From assembly GCA_051744845.1 (NCBI GenBank), contig JBNJDJ010000018.1, positions 1 to 34,086 on the forward strand: 34,086 nt of DNA, written 5' to 3'. Below are positions 1-8,652 of this stretch, piece by piece. The stretch is from JBNJDJ01 sp051744845. GTDB lineage: Bacteria; Bacillota; Clostridia; Peptostreptococcales; Acidaminobacteraceae. The position numbers and the translations under genes were made by a program. The stretch's first letter is position 1; every line of letters starts with the position of its first letter. Under the pieces are notes generated by a model. The model worked only from the letters and a program-made list of their open reading frames with translations, did not search any database and was not told the origin of the DNA.

Positions 1-7
1 ACCTCCT
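1..7 (-). promoter_or_regulatory. Ribosome binding site of the next, unseen gene
   Basis: The first seven bases read AGGAGGT on the minus strand and overlap the TAG stop codon of the phosphatase gene (6-8). Such a strong site here means another gene starts just beyond the left edge, so the operon continues and the phosphatase is not its last gene. Confidence 0.75.
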
Positions 8-1166
8 AAAAATACTTTATATTAATCTCTTTATCTAATTTTTTTAATTCAGAGATTATCTTTTTTATAATATTATGTTTAACACTTATTTCAAATGGTA
101 TATCTGTTTTTTGATAGATAGGATTTATTGCTTTTCCAATATAAAAATTTAAAATATTTCCTTTATCAATTAATTTATTTAAAAGTAAAGTAGCACCATC
201 TTCTTTGTCTAAAGAAATATCCTTATCATTTTTTTTATTATATAACTTAAGTTTTTTATAACTTTCTTTTAAAGTTAAAAAACCCTCTGTAACTAAATCT
301 ATACCATCTATTTTAGCTATTGGTGGGACCTTTTCACTTATATAATCAAATGATGTAATTAATTCTTTATTCAATTCTCTTGAAATAATTTGTGCAGTTG
401 TACCACCACAGACAATTTTCAATCCCTTTTTTCTTTTTAAAATATTTGCATATTCTTTATCTAAATCTTTATCTTTTGGTGGTCCAATAAATATATTTAT
501 CTCTCTCTTTTTAGTTAAATGAACACTTACTGCTGATGTATCATCACCTGGTAAACCTTGATATAAATTATTACACATTTGAATCAAATTTTTATTATAA
601 ATCTCAGCGCTTTTAATTTTTTGTTTCTTTAAAAATTTTGCTACATGTTTCCATTCCCATCCATGATTTAACTCTTTACCTACACCAGCATGAATTACTC
701 CATCGCTAGTTAAAGTAACTACAGTATCTTCATTTAAAGTAAAAGTAGAATATTTCACTTTTTTATCACTATATATTCTTACCTTTTTATCAATTTCTCT
801 AATAAAATCTTTTTCTTTAATAAATGCATTAGGATTTCCATACTCAATTAATACACATTTATTATAGTCTTGAATTGTTAAGATGCTAAAAGTAGAATAA
901 GCAATTTTTCTTATATTACAAACTGGAAGAGTATTCATTATTGTAGAAATAGTTTCTTCTAATCCTTGGTCTTCTTTTAACATAGTCATAGCAATTTTAG
1001 TAGTTAATGTAGCTAAAATATTAGCTTTAACTCCACTACCTAAACCATCTGACAATATAATTATTGCATTTTTATCTTCCTTAAAAACCTGCACTTGGTC
1101 ACCGCATAATTCTTCATTCATTTTATTTAAACTATGTGAAGCAATATCTAAATAATAATTATTCAT
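6..1166 (-). CDS. SpoIIE/PP2C-type serine phosphatase of a hydrogenase-sensor module
   Basis: A 386-residue protein, predicted cytoplasmic (no signal peptide or membrane segment). Residues 1-220 look like a SpoIIE/RsbU PP2C domain: GDQ at 22-24, the metal-binding SDGLGSG at 39-45, a later TSDGVIHAG and a GDDTSAV motif. Residues about 225-386 form a second alpha/beta region with CGGTTAQ that I do not recognise as a named domain. The family dephosphorylates serine/threonine, often on anti-anti-sigma or other regulatory partners. The ATG lies directly after the stop of the PAS-hydrogenase gene, and the same neighbour pair is known from clostridial sensory [FeFe]-hydrogenase clusters. I infer that it is the output enzyme of that sensor. 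The substrate is unknown, and no kinase or STAS partner is visible in the window. Confidence 0.85.
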   Translation of the reverse strand: MNNYYLDIASHSLNKMNEELCGDQVQVFKEDKNAIIILSDGLGSGVKANILATLTTKIAMTMLKEDQGLEETISTIMNTLPVCNIRKIAYSTFSILTIQDYNKCVLIEYGNPNAFIKEKDFIREIDKKVRIYSDKKVKYSTFTLNEDTVVTLTSDGVIHAGVGKELNHGWEWKHVAKFLKKQKIKSAEIYNKNLIQMCNNLYQGLPGDDTSAVSVHLTKKREINIFIGPPKDKDLDKEYANILKRKKGLKIVCGGTTAQIISRELNKELITSFDYISEKVPPIAKIDGIDLVTEGFLTLKESYKKLKLYNKKNDKDISLDKEDGATLLLNKLIDKGNILNFYIGKAINPIYQKTDIPFEISVKHNIIKKIISELKKLDKEINIKYF

Positions 1167-2876
1167 CTATATACTCCTACTATCATCATTTAATACTAAG
1201 TCTTTTAATTTATTCAAACTTACCTTTGTTTCTGCTGTTGTTTCACCTAGTAAACTAGCAATTTCTTGAGCTACTCTCATTTGTTTATCAATAACCTTTT
1301 GACATGTATCTAATGTATTTTTTTTCATTTCTTTTACTTCTTTTTTATAATTTTCTTCAAGAGTGATATCCATTAAAATTATAACTGTAGCCTCTATTTC
1401 TTCTATATAAACTAAAGTTAAATAAAATGTTTTATCATATTGACTTAAAAATATCTTTTCTTTATAAATAGTTTCATCTGAATTTATAAAATCACTAAAA
1501 ACTTTTTCATTAAAAAAAGCGCAAATTGGAAATCTCTTTAAATCTATATTATTATATCCAAAGGTTTCTTCGAATGAATTATTATAATCAATTATTTTCA
1601 AATCATTATCTAAAATGCATAATAAATTCGGTGAATGTTTAAAAAAGACATTTTGAACACTCTCTGCTTTATCTCTTAAATACGGCATACACATATTCGG
1701 ATCACTCATTTCATAATAAATCGATCTAGCTTTTTCTTTGCAAGTTGAATATCCACATGCACCACAATTTAATTCATCAGTTTCGTCATATTTTCCAATA
1801 GATGCTAAAATTTCTCTTATCTCTTTATCTGTAGGTTGATTTAAGTATTTTTTCTTATTTTTAAAACTTCTTTCAAAATTCATTAAAGATTTTTTATCTT
1901 TTTTTACCTCTTGTTTGTTAATATATTTTTTTAATAAATCTCTACTTTCATAATAATTTTGCTTATTAGTGGGAAAACCAGGACCATTAATACAACTTCC
2001 TTGACAAATATTTATTTCGATACAATAATTTTTTAATTTATTATTTTTTAAAGATTCTAACATATCTTTGCAATTTCTTATTCCTGTAACTCTTAAAAAA
2101 TCAAAATCATTATTTAAATTTTTATTTAGATCCTTTTTAAACAAAGTACTACCTAATGGAAAAGCGGCTCCTCTTTTTGATCCTTTATCATCAAAATAAC
2201 TATCTTTTAAATTACTTAACTCTATATTTTCTTCTTGAAACCATTCTGTTAACTCATTAAAAGTAAGTACTCCATCTACATCCCCTTTTAGTTCATAAGC
2301 CTCAGCCTTTTTAGCCAAACAAGGACCAATAAATACTACTTTTTTATCTTTTCCATATTTATCTTTAAGTAATTTAGCATGATAAATCATAGGTGATACA
2401 ATTTCTAACATATTATTAATTAATTCTGGAAAATACTTTTCTACATAAAAATTAGCTGCAGGACAAGAAGTAGTAATAATATTTTTCACATTAGTATCTT
2501 TAAGTCTATTTTGATAAATACTAGCTATTTCTTCTGCCCCTACACTAGTTTCTTCAATATACTTAAATCCTAATAACTTTAAACCTGAAATTAATTTTTT
2601 GTAATTATAAAAATCTTTTACTCCAGCAAAAGCTGGTGCTAATGAAACTACTATATCTTTATCTTTTTCTAACCACTTTTTTATTAAAAATTTATCATTT
2701 TTTATTTTTATAGCTTCTTGTGGACAAACTTTTTTACACTTTCCACATTTAATACATAAATCTTCATTAATTTTTCTTCTATCTCTATTTATCATTATAG
2801 CTTTAGTTGGACATTCTCTTAAACATTTATAACAATCATCGCATTTTTCACTGTCATATTTAATAAATTTATCCAT
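1167..2876 (-). CDS. Sensory-type [FeFe]-hydrogenase with ferredoxin, Fe-S and PAS domains
   Basis: A 569-residue cytoplasmic protein. Two [4Fe-4S] ferredoxin motifs (C12/15/18/22 and C41/44/47/51) lead into an [FeFe]-hydrogenase H domain (about 75-320). The H-cluster motifs are TTSCP (C138), GPCLAKKAE (C186) and CQGSC (C291, C295), so all four H-cluster cysteine ligands are present. The neighbouring cysteine that relays protons in catalytic enzymes is serine (S137). A Fe-S motif follows (C371, C374, C379, C396), then a PAS domain (about 405-505) and a helical, probably coiled-coil C terminus. This resembles group C (HydS-like) hydrogenases, thought to sense H2 or redox state rather than turn over rapidly. 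It overlaps the upstream Trx-like gene by 8 nt and abuts the phosphatase. Placing it as a sensor is inference from architecture. Confidence 0.85.
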   Translation of the reverse strand: MDKFIKYDSEKCDDCYKCLRECPTKAIMINRDRRKINEDLCIKCGKCKKVCPQEAIKIKNDKFLIKKWLEKDKDIVVSLAPAFAGVKDFYNYKKLISGLKLLGFKYIEETSVGAEEIASIYQNRLKDTNVKNIITTSCPAANFYVEKYFPELINNMLEIVSPMIYHAKLLKDKYGKDKKVVFIGPCLAKKAEAYELKGDVDGVLTFNELTEWFQEENIELSNLKDSYFDDKGSKRGAAFPLGSTLFKKDLNKNLNNDFDFLRVTGIRNCKDMLESLKNNKLKNYCIEINICQGSCINGPGFPTNKQNYYESRDLLKKYINKQEVKKDKKSLMNFERSFKNKKKYLNQPTDKEIREILASIGKYDETDELNCGACGYSTCKEKARSIYYEMSDPNMCMPYLRDKAESVQNVFFKHSPNLLCILDNDLKIIDYNNSFEETFGYNNIDLKRFPICAFFNEKVFSDFINSDETIYKEKIFLSQYDKTFYLTLVYIEEIEATVIILMDITLEENYKKEVKEMKKNTLDTCQKVIDKQMRVAQEIASLLGETTAETKVSLNKLKDLVLNDDSRSI

Positions 2877-3114
2877 TAATTACTCCTAAAACACAATCTT
2901 TAAAAATTTTATCAATATTTTCCATATTTACATTTTTTATCTTTCCATCAATTGAAACTGAGACATCCCCTTTACAAGTTCCTAAACAAAAAGAGGATTT
3001 TAAAATAACTTCCTTATTTAAATTATGAACTTCTAATAAATCTTTAAATTTATTAACTACTTTATATGAGCCTTTTAAATGACAAGCACTTCCAACACAT
3101 ACTTTTATTTCCAT
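2869..3114 (-). CDS. Small thioredoxin-like [2Fe-2S] ferredoxin
   Basis: An 81-residue protein of the thioredoxin-like [2Fe-2S] fold seen in NuoE/HydC C-terminal domains. CVGSACHLKG supplies the first cysteine pair (C-x4-C) and SFCLGTCKG the second (C-x3-C), all within a stand-alone domain. It probably passes electrons to or from the following hydrogenase-like sensor, with which it overlaps by 8 nt. Comparable small proteins accompany sensory and bifurcating [FeFe]-hydrogenases. It follows the mog gene by 21 nt, so it appears to be transcribed with the molybdopterin genes. The partner assignment is inference. Confidence 0.85.
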   Translation of the reverse strand: MEIKVCVGSACHLKGSYKVVNKFKDLLEVHNLNKEVILKSSFCLGTCKGDVSVSIDGKIKNVNMENIDKIFKDCVLGVING

Positions 3115-3135
3115 ACTATCCCTCTACATTTAAGT

Positions 3136-3627
3136 TTATTTTCTAGCACAATTATCTACATTTCCTTTAATTAAATCAATACTATGTTTAATTACTGGCT
3201 TAACTATATCCATACATTCATCAACTGCTTTAGGACTCCCTGGTAAATTAATAATTAATGTTTTATTTCTAATTCCAGAAACACCTCTAGATAACATAGC
3301 TTTAGGAGTCTTTTCTAAACTCTTATTTCTAATTGTTTCAGAAATTCCAGGAATTTCTTTATCAATAATATCTAATGTAGCTTCGGGTGTAACATCTCTA
3401 CTAGATAAACCTGTTCCTCCAGTAGTTAATACTAAATCTATTTTTAATTTATCTGTTAATGATTTTAAAGTAGATATTATTAATTTTTTTTCATCAGGTA
3501 AAATTTTTTTATATTTAACTTTACCACCAATTTTAGATATTCGTTTTTCTAATAATTCACCACTTAAATCTCTCTCGTTTGAATCAAATCTTGAATCACT
3601 TAAAGTTAAAATACCTACACTAAACAT
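3136..3627 (-). CDS. mog: MogA/MoaB-family molybdopterin adenylyltransferase
   Basis: A 163-residue protein of the MogA/MoaB fold. The signature TTGGTGLSSRDVTPEAT (about residues 85-101) and a GSPKAV motif near the C terminus form the molybdopterin-binding site. The family adenylylates molybdopterin before MoeA inserts molybdate or tungstate. Its start overlaps the end of the moaC-MOSC gene by 8 nt, so translation is probably coupled. Length is normal for the family. Sequence alone does not separate MogA from MoaB; the adenylyltransferase role is the usual one in Bacillota. Confidence 0.9.
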   Translation of the reverse strand: MFSVGILTLSDSRFDSNERDLSGELLEKRISKIGGKVKYKKILPDEKKLIISTLKSLTDKLKIDLVLTTGGTGLSSRDVTPEATLDIIDKEIPGISETIRNKSLEKTPKAMLSRGVSGIRNKTLIINLPGSPKAVDECMDIVKPVIKHSIDLIKGNVDNCARK

Positions 3628-4537
3628 TTAATTTAACCTCCATTAAATCACCAGACTTTATTTTACCACCTTTAACTACTTTAGTAAATATTCCTTTTTT
3701 AGGCATAATACAATGACCAACTTTATCATATATAGCGCATTTATCATGACATTTTTTACCAATTTGAGTAACTTTCAAAACTACATCTTTACCTATATAT
3801 ATATGTGATCCTACTGGTAACTCATTTAAAACTAAACCTTTTGTTATTATATTTTCACCAAAAGCACCTGGCTTTAATTCTAAACCTTCTTTTTTCATTT
3901 TATCTATTTCTTCATTAGCTAATAAACTAATCTGTCTATGCCATTTGCCAGCATGAGCATCATCTTTAATTCCAAAATCTTTAATAACTTCTATAAAATC
4001 CACTTTATTTTTAGCTACACCCTTTTTTTCACTTATACAAACATTTTTTATTTCACCTTTCAAAGTCTCACTTATAAATTCACCACTTTTACCACCTGTC
4101 TTTTTTAACAATTTATACTCTCCAATCTTCATTTTTCTATCAACTGCTTTACACATATCATAAATTGTTAAACCTGCTATAGTAGCTGCACTAAATGCTT
4201 CCATTTCAACTCCTGTTTTTCCAAAAGTTTTAGCAATTGCATTAATCTGTATTTCATTTTCTTTTTTTAAAATATTAAATTTAATATCTATTTTACTTAC
4301 AAAAATAGGATGACACATTGGAATTAAATCAGACGTTTTTTTACCTGCCATAATACCAGCAATTTTCGCTGTTTCTAAAACGTTTCCTTTTTTTATTTGA
4401 TTATTTGTAATCAAATCTAATGTTTCAGATTTCATAGAAATTTTTCCAGATACAATAGCAACTCTCTCAGTATCTTTTTTTGAACTTACATCAACCATTT
4501 TAGTTTCACCTGTCTTATCTAAATGTGTTAATTCCAT
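3620..4537 (-). CDS. moaC: MoaC-MOSC fusion protein
   Basis: A 305-residue two-domain protein. Residues 1-158 are MoaC, cyclic pyranopterin monophosphate synthase, with the GKKTSDLIPMCHPI and VEMEAFSAATIAGLTIYDM motifs; it works with MoaA on the GTP-derived intermediate. Residues about 165-305 are a MOSC domain (DDAHAGKWHRQISLL, GAFGENI, LPVGSHIYIG and a late cysteine-rich CHDKCAIYDKVGHC segment), a fold that handles sulfur or molybdenum cofactor in other proteins. The ATG lies one base after the moaA stop. The fusion is a known clostridial arrangement; what its MOSC half does is not established by the sequence. It may deliver or sulfurate cofactor. Confidence 0.92.
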   Translation of the reverse strand: MELTHLDKTGETKMVDVSSKKDTERVAIVSGKISMKSETLDLITNNQIKKGNVLETAKIAGIMAGKKTSDLIPMCHPIFVSKIDIKFNILKKENEIQINAIAKTFGKTGVEMEAFSAATIAGLTIYDMCKAVDRKMKIGEYKLLKKTGGKSGEFISETLKGEIKNVCISEKKGVAKNKVDFIEVIKDFGIKDDAHAGKWHRQISLLANEEIDKMKKEGLELKPGAFGENIITKGLVLNELPVGSHIYIGKDVVLKVTQIGKKCHDKCAIYDKVGHCIMPKKGIFTKVVKGGKIKSGDLMEVKLNV

Positions 4538-4538
4538 A

Positions 4539-5510
4539 TTATCCTCCTATTTGACTCATACCAACAAAAAAATCATTATTTTCCATTAAACTATGATTTT
4601 TAGGTTTAATTTTAATTGCTTTTAAAAATAACTTTTCTAAAGTTTCATTATTATTTATATATGGTTTTAAATCTATTTCTTTATCACTACTTAAGCAAGG
4701 TCTTAATCTTCCTGATGAAGTTAATCTTAATCTATTACATTTAGAACAAAAGTGATTAGAAATTGGACTAATAAAACCTACCTTTGCTTTTTTTCCTTTA
4801 ATTTTATAAGTTTTACTTGGAGATTTTTCAAATGTATTTTTTGAATTTAAAATATATTTTTTATTTATTTTTTCAAACAATTCCATATTTGATACATAAT
4901 GGGAATTTTGTAATTTAACTTTATCTCCTGAAGGCATAAATTCAATAAACCTTATAATCAATTTATGCTTAATAGCCATATTAATAAATTTATCTATTTC
5001 TAAATCATTTACTCCTTTCATAATAACAGTATTTATTTTAATCGGAGTTAATCCTACCTTTTTAGCTTCATTAATTCCAGATATAACATTATTAAATTTA
5101 TCAAAGCCAGTAATTTCTTTAAACTTATTACTATCAAGAGTATCTAAACTAATATTTACTCTATCAAGTCCTGCTAATTTTAAATCTTTAGCTAATTCTT
5201 TTAATAAAATACCATTAGTAGTTAAGCCTATTTCATCAATATTTTTAATACTTTTTATTTTTTTTATTAGTTTATCAATATTTTTTCTTACTAACGGTTC
5301 GCCACCAGTTAATCTAACTTTATTTACACCTAATTTAGCAGCTGTTTTTACAATTTTTATTATTTCATCAAAATCTAAAATTTCTTTATCTTTTATTAAA
5401 TCTATATTCCCATCAGGCATACAATATTTGCAACGTAAATTACACCTATCAGTAACAGATATTCTAAGATAATTAACATTTCTATTATACTTATCAATAA
5501 GTTTATTCAT
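4539..5510 (-). CDS. moaA: GTP 3',8-cyclase MoaA (radical SAM)
   Basis: A 323-residue radical SAM enzyme that starts molybdopterin synthesis by rearranging GTP. The N-terminal cluster motif CNLRCKYCM binds the SAM-linked [4Fe-4S] cluster, and TGGEPLVR is the usual SAM-binding motif. The second cluster is supplied by FCSKCNRLRLTSSGRLRPCL. The protein ends in Gly-Gly, as active MoaA enzymes do. Its start overlaps the end of the moeA-PBP gene by 8 nt. Length and motifs are complete. Neither moaD nor moaE is visible in the window, so the molybdopterin synthase must be encoded elsewhere, possibly beyond the left edge. Confidence 0.95.
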   Translation of the reverse strand: MNKLIDKYNRNVNYLRISVTDRCNLRCKYCMPDGNIDLIKDKEILDFDEIIKIVKTAAKLGVNKVRLTGGEPLVRKNIDKLIKKIKSIKNIDEIGLTTNGILLKELAKDLKLAGLDRVNISLDTLDSNKFKEITGFDKFNNVISGINEAKKVGLTPIKINTVIMKGVNDLEIDKFINMAIKHKLIIRFIEFMPSGDKVKLQNSHYVSNMELFEKINKKYILNSKNTFEKSPSKTYKIKGKKAKVGFISPISNHFCSKCNRLRLTSSGRLRPCLSSDKEIDLKPYINNNETLEKLFLKAIKIKPKNHSLMENNDFFVGMSQIGG

Positions 5511-7395
5511 AATTAATCACACATCCACTAGATTTAATATTATAGCCTTTAAGTTTTTTTACTTCATTTTTAAATTCATTACTTTTTACTACACTTAATA
5601 AAGCCTTTACTCTCTTATCATTCATTAAATCTTTTGGAATAATCAAATCATACCTTTCTTCTTTTATTGGAATAAAATCTAAATCAAATGCATTAGCAGC
5701 AGCTAAGACTCCAAGTCCAATATCAGCTGAGTTACTATTTATTAAAGCAGCTAAAGTCATATGTGAATATTCAATCCGATCATAACCTAAAATTTCATCA
5801 TTTTTTATATTATTTTCTTTAATTAAATAATCAAATAAAACTCTAGTTCCAGAACCTTTTTGTCTATTAATATATTTATATTTATTTTTAGTTAAATCAG
5901 TAATAGATTTAACTTCATTTTTAAGATTCTCATTTATAATAAAACCTTGTTTCCGATATACTAAATTAATTAAATTAATATTTTTATTATCTAAATACTT
6001 CTTGATATAACTAACATTATAATTGCCTGTTTTAGAATCTAACAAATGACTTGTAGCAATATGTGCTTCATCTCTTCTCAAATCCATTATTCCACCTAAT
6101 GATCCAGATGAAGTAGTTACTAAATCAATATTTTTTTTACTTAAATGTTTTTTCAAAATATCTAGGGTTAAATCATTACTCCCACTTATTAAAAGTGTAT
6201 TACCATAATTAACATTATCTTTTAATATCTCAACTTCTACACTTTTATTTTTAGATATTCCTTCACTAAACTCAGAAATTTTAATTAAACCATCAGCTTC
6301 TGATAAAGAACTCATAATACCTGATTTTCTTTTTAGTGGTTTAGCTATTAATTTATCTTTTAATTTAGCTAATTTGACTCTTATATATTCTTCATGTCCT
6401 AAATTCGACACTATTTTTTTAGATATATTTGCATCTATTACTTTTTTAAATGTATTTCTTTGGTTAGTTAATTTATTTATAATTTCTTTTCCAAATATCC
6501 GAAAAACAATAGCAGCAGCTACTGGATAACCTGGGAGTCCAATAATCGGAGTATTATTTATTTTTCCTAAAATAGTTGGTCCACCTGGTTTTATACTTAT
6601 ACCATGAACATAAACTTTTCCAAGTTCATTTATTATTTTAGAAGTATAATCTTCGCTTCCAGCAGAAGTGCCTGCAATTATTACAACCACATCTCTATTT
6701 TCAACTTCTTTTTTAATTTTTTCTTTTAATAAATTATAATCATCTTTAATAATTTTATTTCTATAAGCTTTTGCACCGTAGTCTTTTATTAAATTTTTTA
6801 TCACATGTGAATTAAATTCATAAATTTTTCCTTTATCATATTTTTCATCTATATTAATTAATTCACTACCAGTAGGAATAACTCCAATTGATGGTTTAGA
6901 TATTATATCTACTTTTTTAATTCCACCTTCAATTAAAACACCTAAATCAAAAGAAGTAATTTTTCTACCACTTGTTAAAAGTAAATCCCCCTTTACCATA
7001 CTTTCACCAATTGTTCTTATATTTTCCCAAGGTGAAACTGAGTTTAAAATCTCGACTTTTTTTTCTTTGTCCATATTTATATCTTCTATTTTAATTACTG
7101 CATTATAACCTTTAGGTATAATATCTCCAGTATCTACAAATTTATAATTTTCAATCTTTATAGGATTAACTTTTGTTGCTTTTGAAGTATGTTTAGCTAA
7201 TACAGCTATACCATCCATAGCTGATCTATGCTCATATGGTGATGAGGTTTTAGCAAAAATATCTTTTGTAACTATCTTTCCTTTTGATTTTCTTACATCT
7301 ATAGTTTTAGTTTTAGGAGTTAAATCACAGTTAGATAACCATTTTTCTTTTGCTTTTTCAACAGATACATTTTCTAAATATATATTTCTCTCCAT
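5503..7395 (-). CDS. moeA: MoeA with C-terminal periplasmic-binding-protein-like domain
   Basis: A 630-residue protein. Residues about 1-400 are MoeA (molybdopterin molybdenumtransferase): SAMDGIAV, PTGSELI, AGTSAGSEDYT and GLPGYPVAA mark the conserved sites. Residues about 400-630 form a solute-binding/LysR-effector-like domain (GSNDLTLDIL, SSGSLGGI, RQKGSGTRVLFDYL, GLGVLAAANAF), related to the domain found in molybdate-responsive regulators. The fused domain may bind molybdate, tungstate or another oxyanion and present it to MoeA. This is inference. Known clostridial MoeA proteins carry the same fusion. A second, single-domain MoeA lies just upstream, so the pair may be specialised, for instance for W versus Mo. 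Confidence 0.9.
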   Translation of the reverse strand: MERNIYLENVSVEKAKEKWLSNCDLTPKTKTIDVRKSKGKIVTKDIFAKTSSPYEHRSAMDGIAVLAKHTSKATKVNPIKIENYKFVDTGDIIPKGYNAVIKIEDINMDKEKKVEILNSVSPWENIRTIGESMVKGDLLLTSGRKITSFDLGVLIEGGIKKVDIISKPSIGVIPTGSELINIDEKYDKGKIYEFNSHVIKNLIKDYGAKAYRNKIIKDDYNLLKEKIKKEVENRDVVVIIAGTSAGSEDYTSKIINELGKVYVHGISIKPGGPTILGKINNTPIIGLPGYPVAAAIVFRIFGKEIINKLTNQRNTFKKVIDANISKKIVSNLGHEEYIRVKLAKLKDKLIAKPLKRKSGIMSSLSEADGLIKISEFSEGISKNKSVEVEILKDNVNYGNTLLISGSNDLTLDILKKHLSKKNIDLVTTSSGSLGGIMDLRRDEAHIATSHLLDSKTGNYNVSYIKKYLDNKNINLINLVYRKQGFIINENLKNEVKSITDLTKNKYKYINRQKGSGTRVLFDYLIKENNIKNDEILGYDRIEYSHMTLAALINSNSADIGLGVLAAANAFDLDFIPIKEERYDLIIPKDLMNDKRVKALLSVVKSNEFKNEVKKLKGYNIKSSGCVINYE

Positions 7396-7403
7396 TTTTC
7401 CTC

Positions 7404-8636
7404 CTAATCAAACAAATCTATTTTAACTAAAGTATCTTTTTTAAATCCTTCTTTTCCTCTAGGTATTTTTAATAAACCATCAGCTTTTACAAGTGTAAAA
7501 ATTAAACTAGAAGAACCAGTAATTGGATAAGCTTTAATTTCATTATTTTCTTTTTTTAAACTTACTCTTAAATATTCTTCTCTTCCTCTTGTAGAAGATA
7601 CATTTTTAGCTAATTTTGCATTTACTTTAGTATTAATTTTTAAACTATCAATATCTATTAATTTTTCTATAATTGGTAAAATAACTTTTTTAGCTACAAC
7701 AAGTGCAGAGACTGGATGTCCTGGAAGACCTATAATTCCTTTATCATTAACTACAGATAAAATAGTAGGTTTACCAGGTTTAATAGCTATTCCATGAACA
7801 ATTATACCAGGATCTCCTAATTCATTAATTACCTTTGTAGTCAAATCTTTTGTCCCAACTGAGCTTCCGCCAGATAATAAAACTAAATCACTTTGTTTTA
7901 AACTTTGTTTAATATTTATTTTTAATTTTTCTTTATTATCTGGTATTATCTTTTTATTAACTATATTTATATATTCTAAATCAAGTAAAGAACCTATAGA
8001 ATAAGAATTTATATCTCTGATTTTTCCAATTTTCAAATCTTTCTTTGGATTAATTAACTCATCACCAGTTGAAAAAATAGTTATATTAATTTTTTTATAA
8101 ACTTTAATTTTTATAATACCTAAAGCAGCTAGGGCTCCAATATCTTGCGGCCTTATTTTATGTCCAGCATTTAAAATATTACTACCTTTTTTTACATCAT
8201 CACCTATAAATACTATATTTTTACCTTTAGAAATTGCTTTATTAACTTCTATTGTATTTTTAGTTTTTTCAGTATCTTCAACCATAACAACTGCATCAGC
8301 ACCTTTGGGTATCATAGCTCCAGTTGCAATTTTTACAGCTTGCTTTGATTTAACTATAAGGTCTGTATTTTTTCCCATTTTCACTTCACCTATTAAATCT
8401 AAAAAAGCTGGTAAATTTTCACTTGCTCCAAAAGTATCTTTAGCCTTAACTGCATATCCATCCATTGTAGAACGGTTAAATTGAGGAACATTTTCTTTAC
8501 TTTTTATTTTTTGAGCTAATATCCTTTTATTAGCTTTTTCAATAGAAATAACTTCTGTTTTAGGTTTAAAATTTAATGTAGATATAAATTTATCTATCGA
8601 TTCATCAATTCTTTTTAGATTAAATAATTCAGTCAA
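7404..8636 (-). CDS. moeA: Molybdopterin molybdenumtransferase MoeA
   Basis: MoeA of normal length (410 residues from the chosen start). It inserts molybdate or tungstate into adenylylated molybdopterin. Motifs include STMDGYAV, ATGAMIPKGADAVVMVE, STGDELI, SGGSSVGTKDLT and GLPGHPVSA. An open frame extends upstream to an ATG at 8690, but those residues overlap wtpC and lack homology. A TTG at 8634-8636 has GAGGG seven bases upstream, so I prefer TTG; the coding sequence then starts 16 nt after the wtpC stop. It is followed nine bases later by the moeA-PBP fusion. Function is sure; the exact start is moderately sure. Confidence 0.9.
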   Translation of the reverse strand: MTELFNLKRIDESIDKFISTLNFKPKTEVISIEKANKRILAQKIKSKENVPQFNRSTMDGYAVKAKDTFGASENLPAFLDLIGEVKMGKNTDLIVKSKQAVKIATGAMIPKGADAVVMVEDTEKTKNTIEVNKAISKGKNIVFIGDDVKKGSNILNAGHKIRPQDIGALAALGIIKIKVYKKINITIFSTGDELINPKKDLKIGKIRDINSYSIGSLLDLEYINIVNKKIIPDNKEKLKINIKQSLKQSDLVLLSGGSSVGTKDLTTKVINELGDPGIIVHGIAIKPGKPTILSVVNDKGIIGLPGHPVSALVVAKKVILPIIEKLIDIDSLKINTKVNAKLAKNVSSTRGREEYLRVSLKKENNEIKAYPITGSSSLIFTLVKADGLLKIPRGKEGFKKDTLVKIDLFD

Positions 8637-8652
8637 AATACTACCCTCACTT

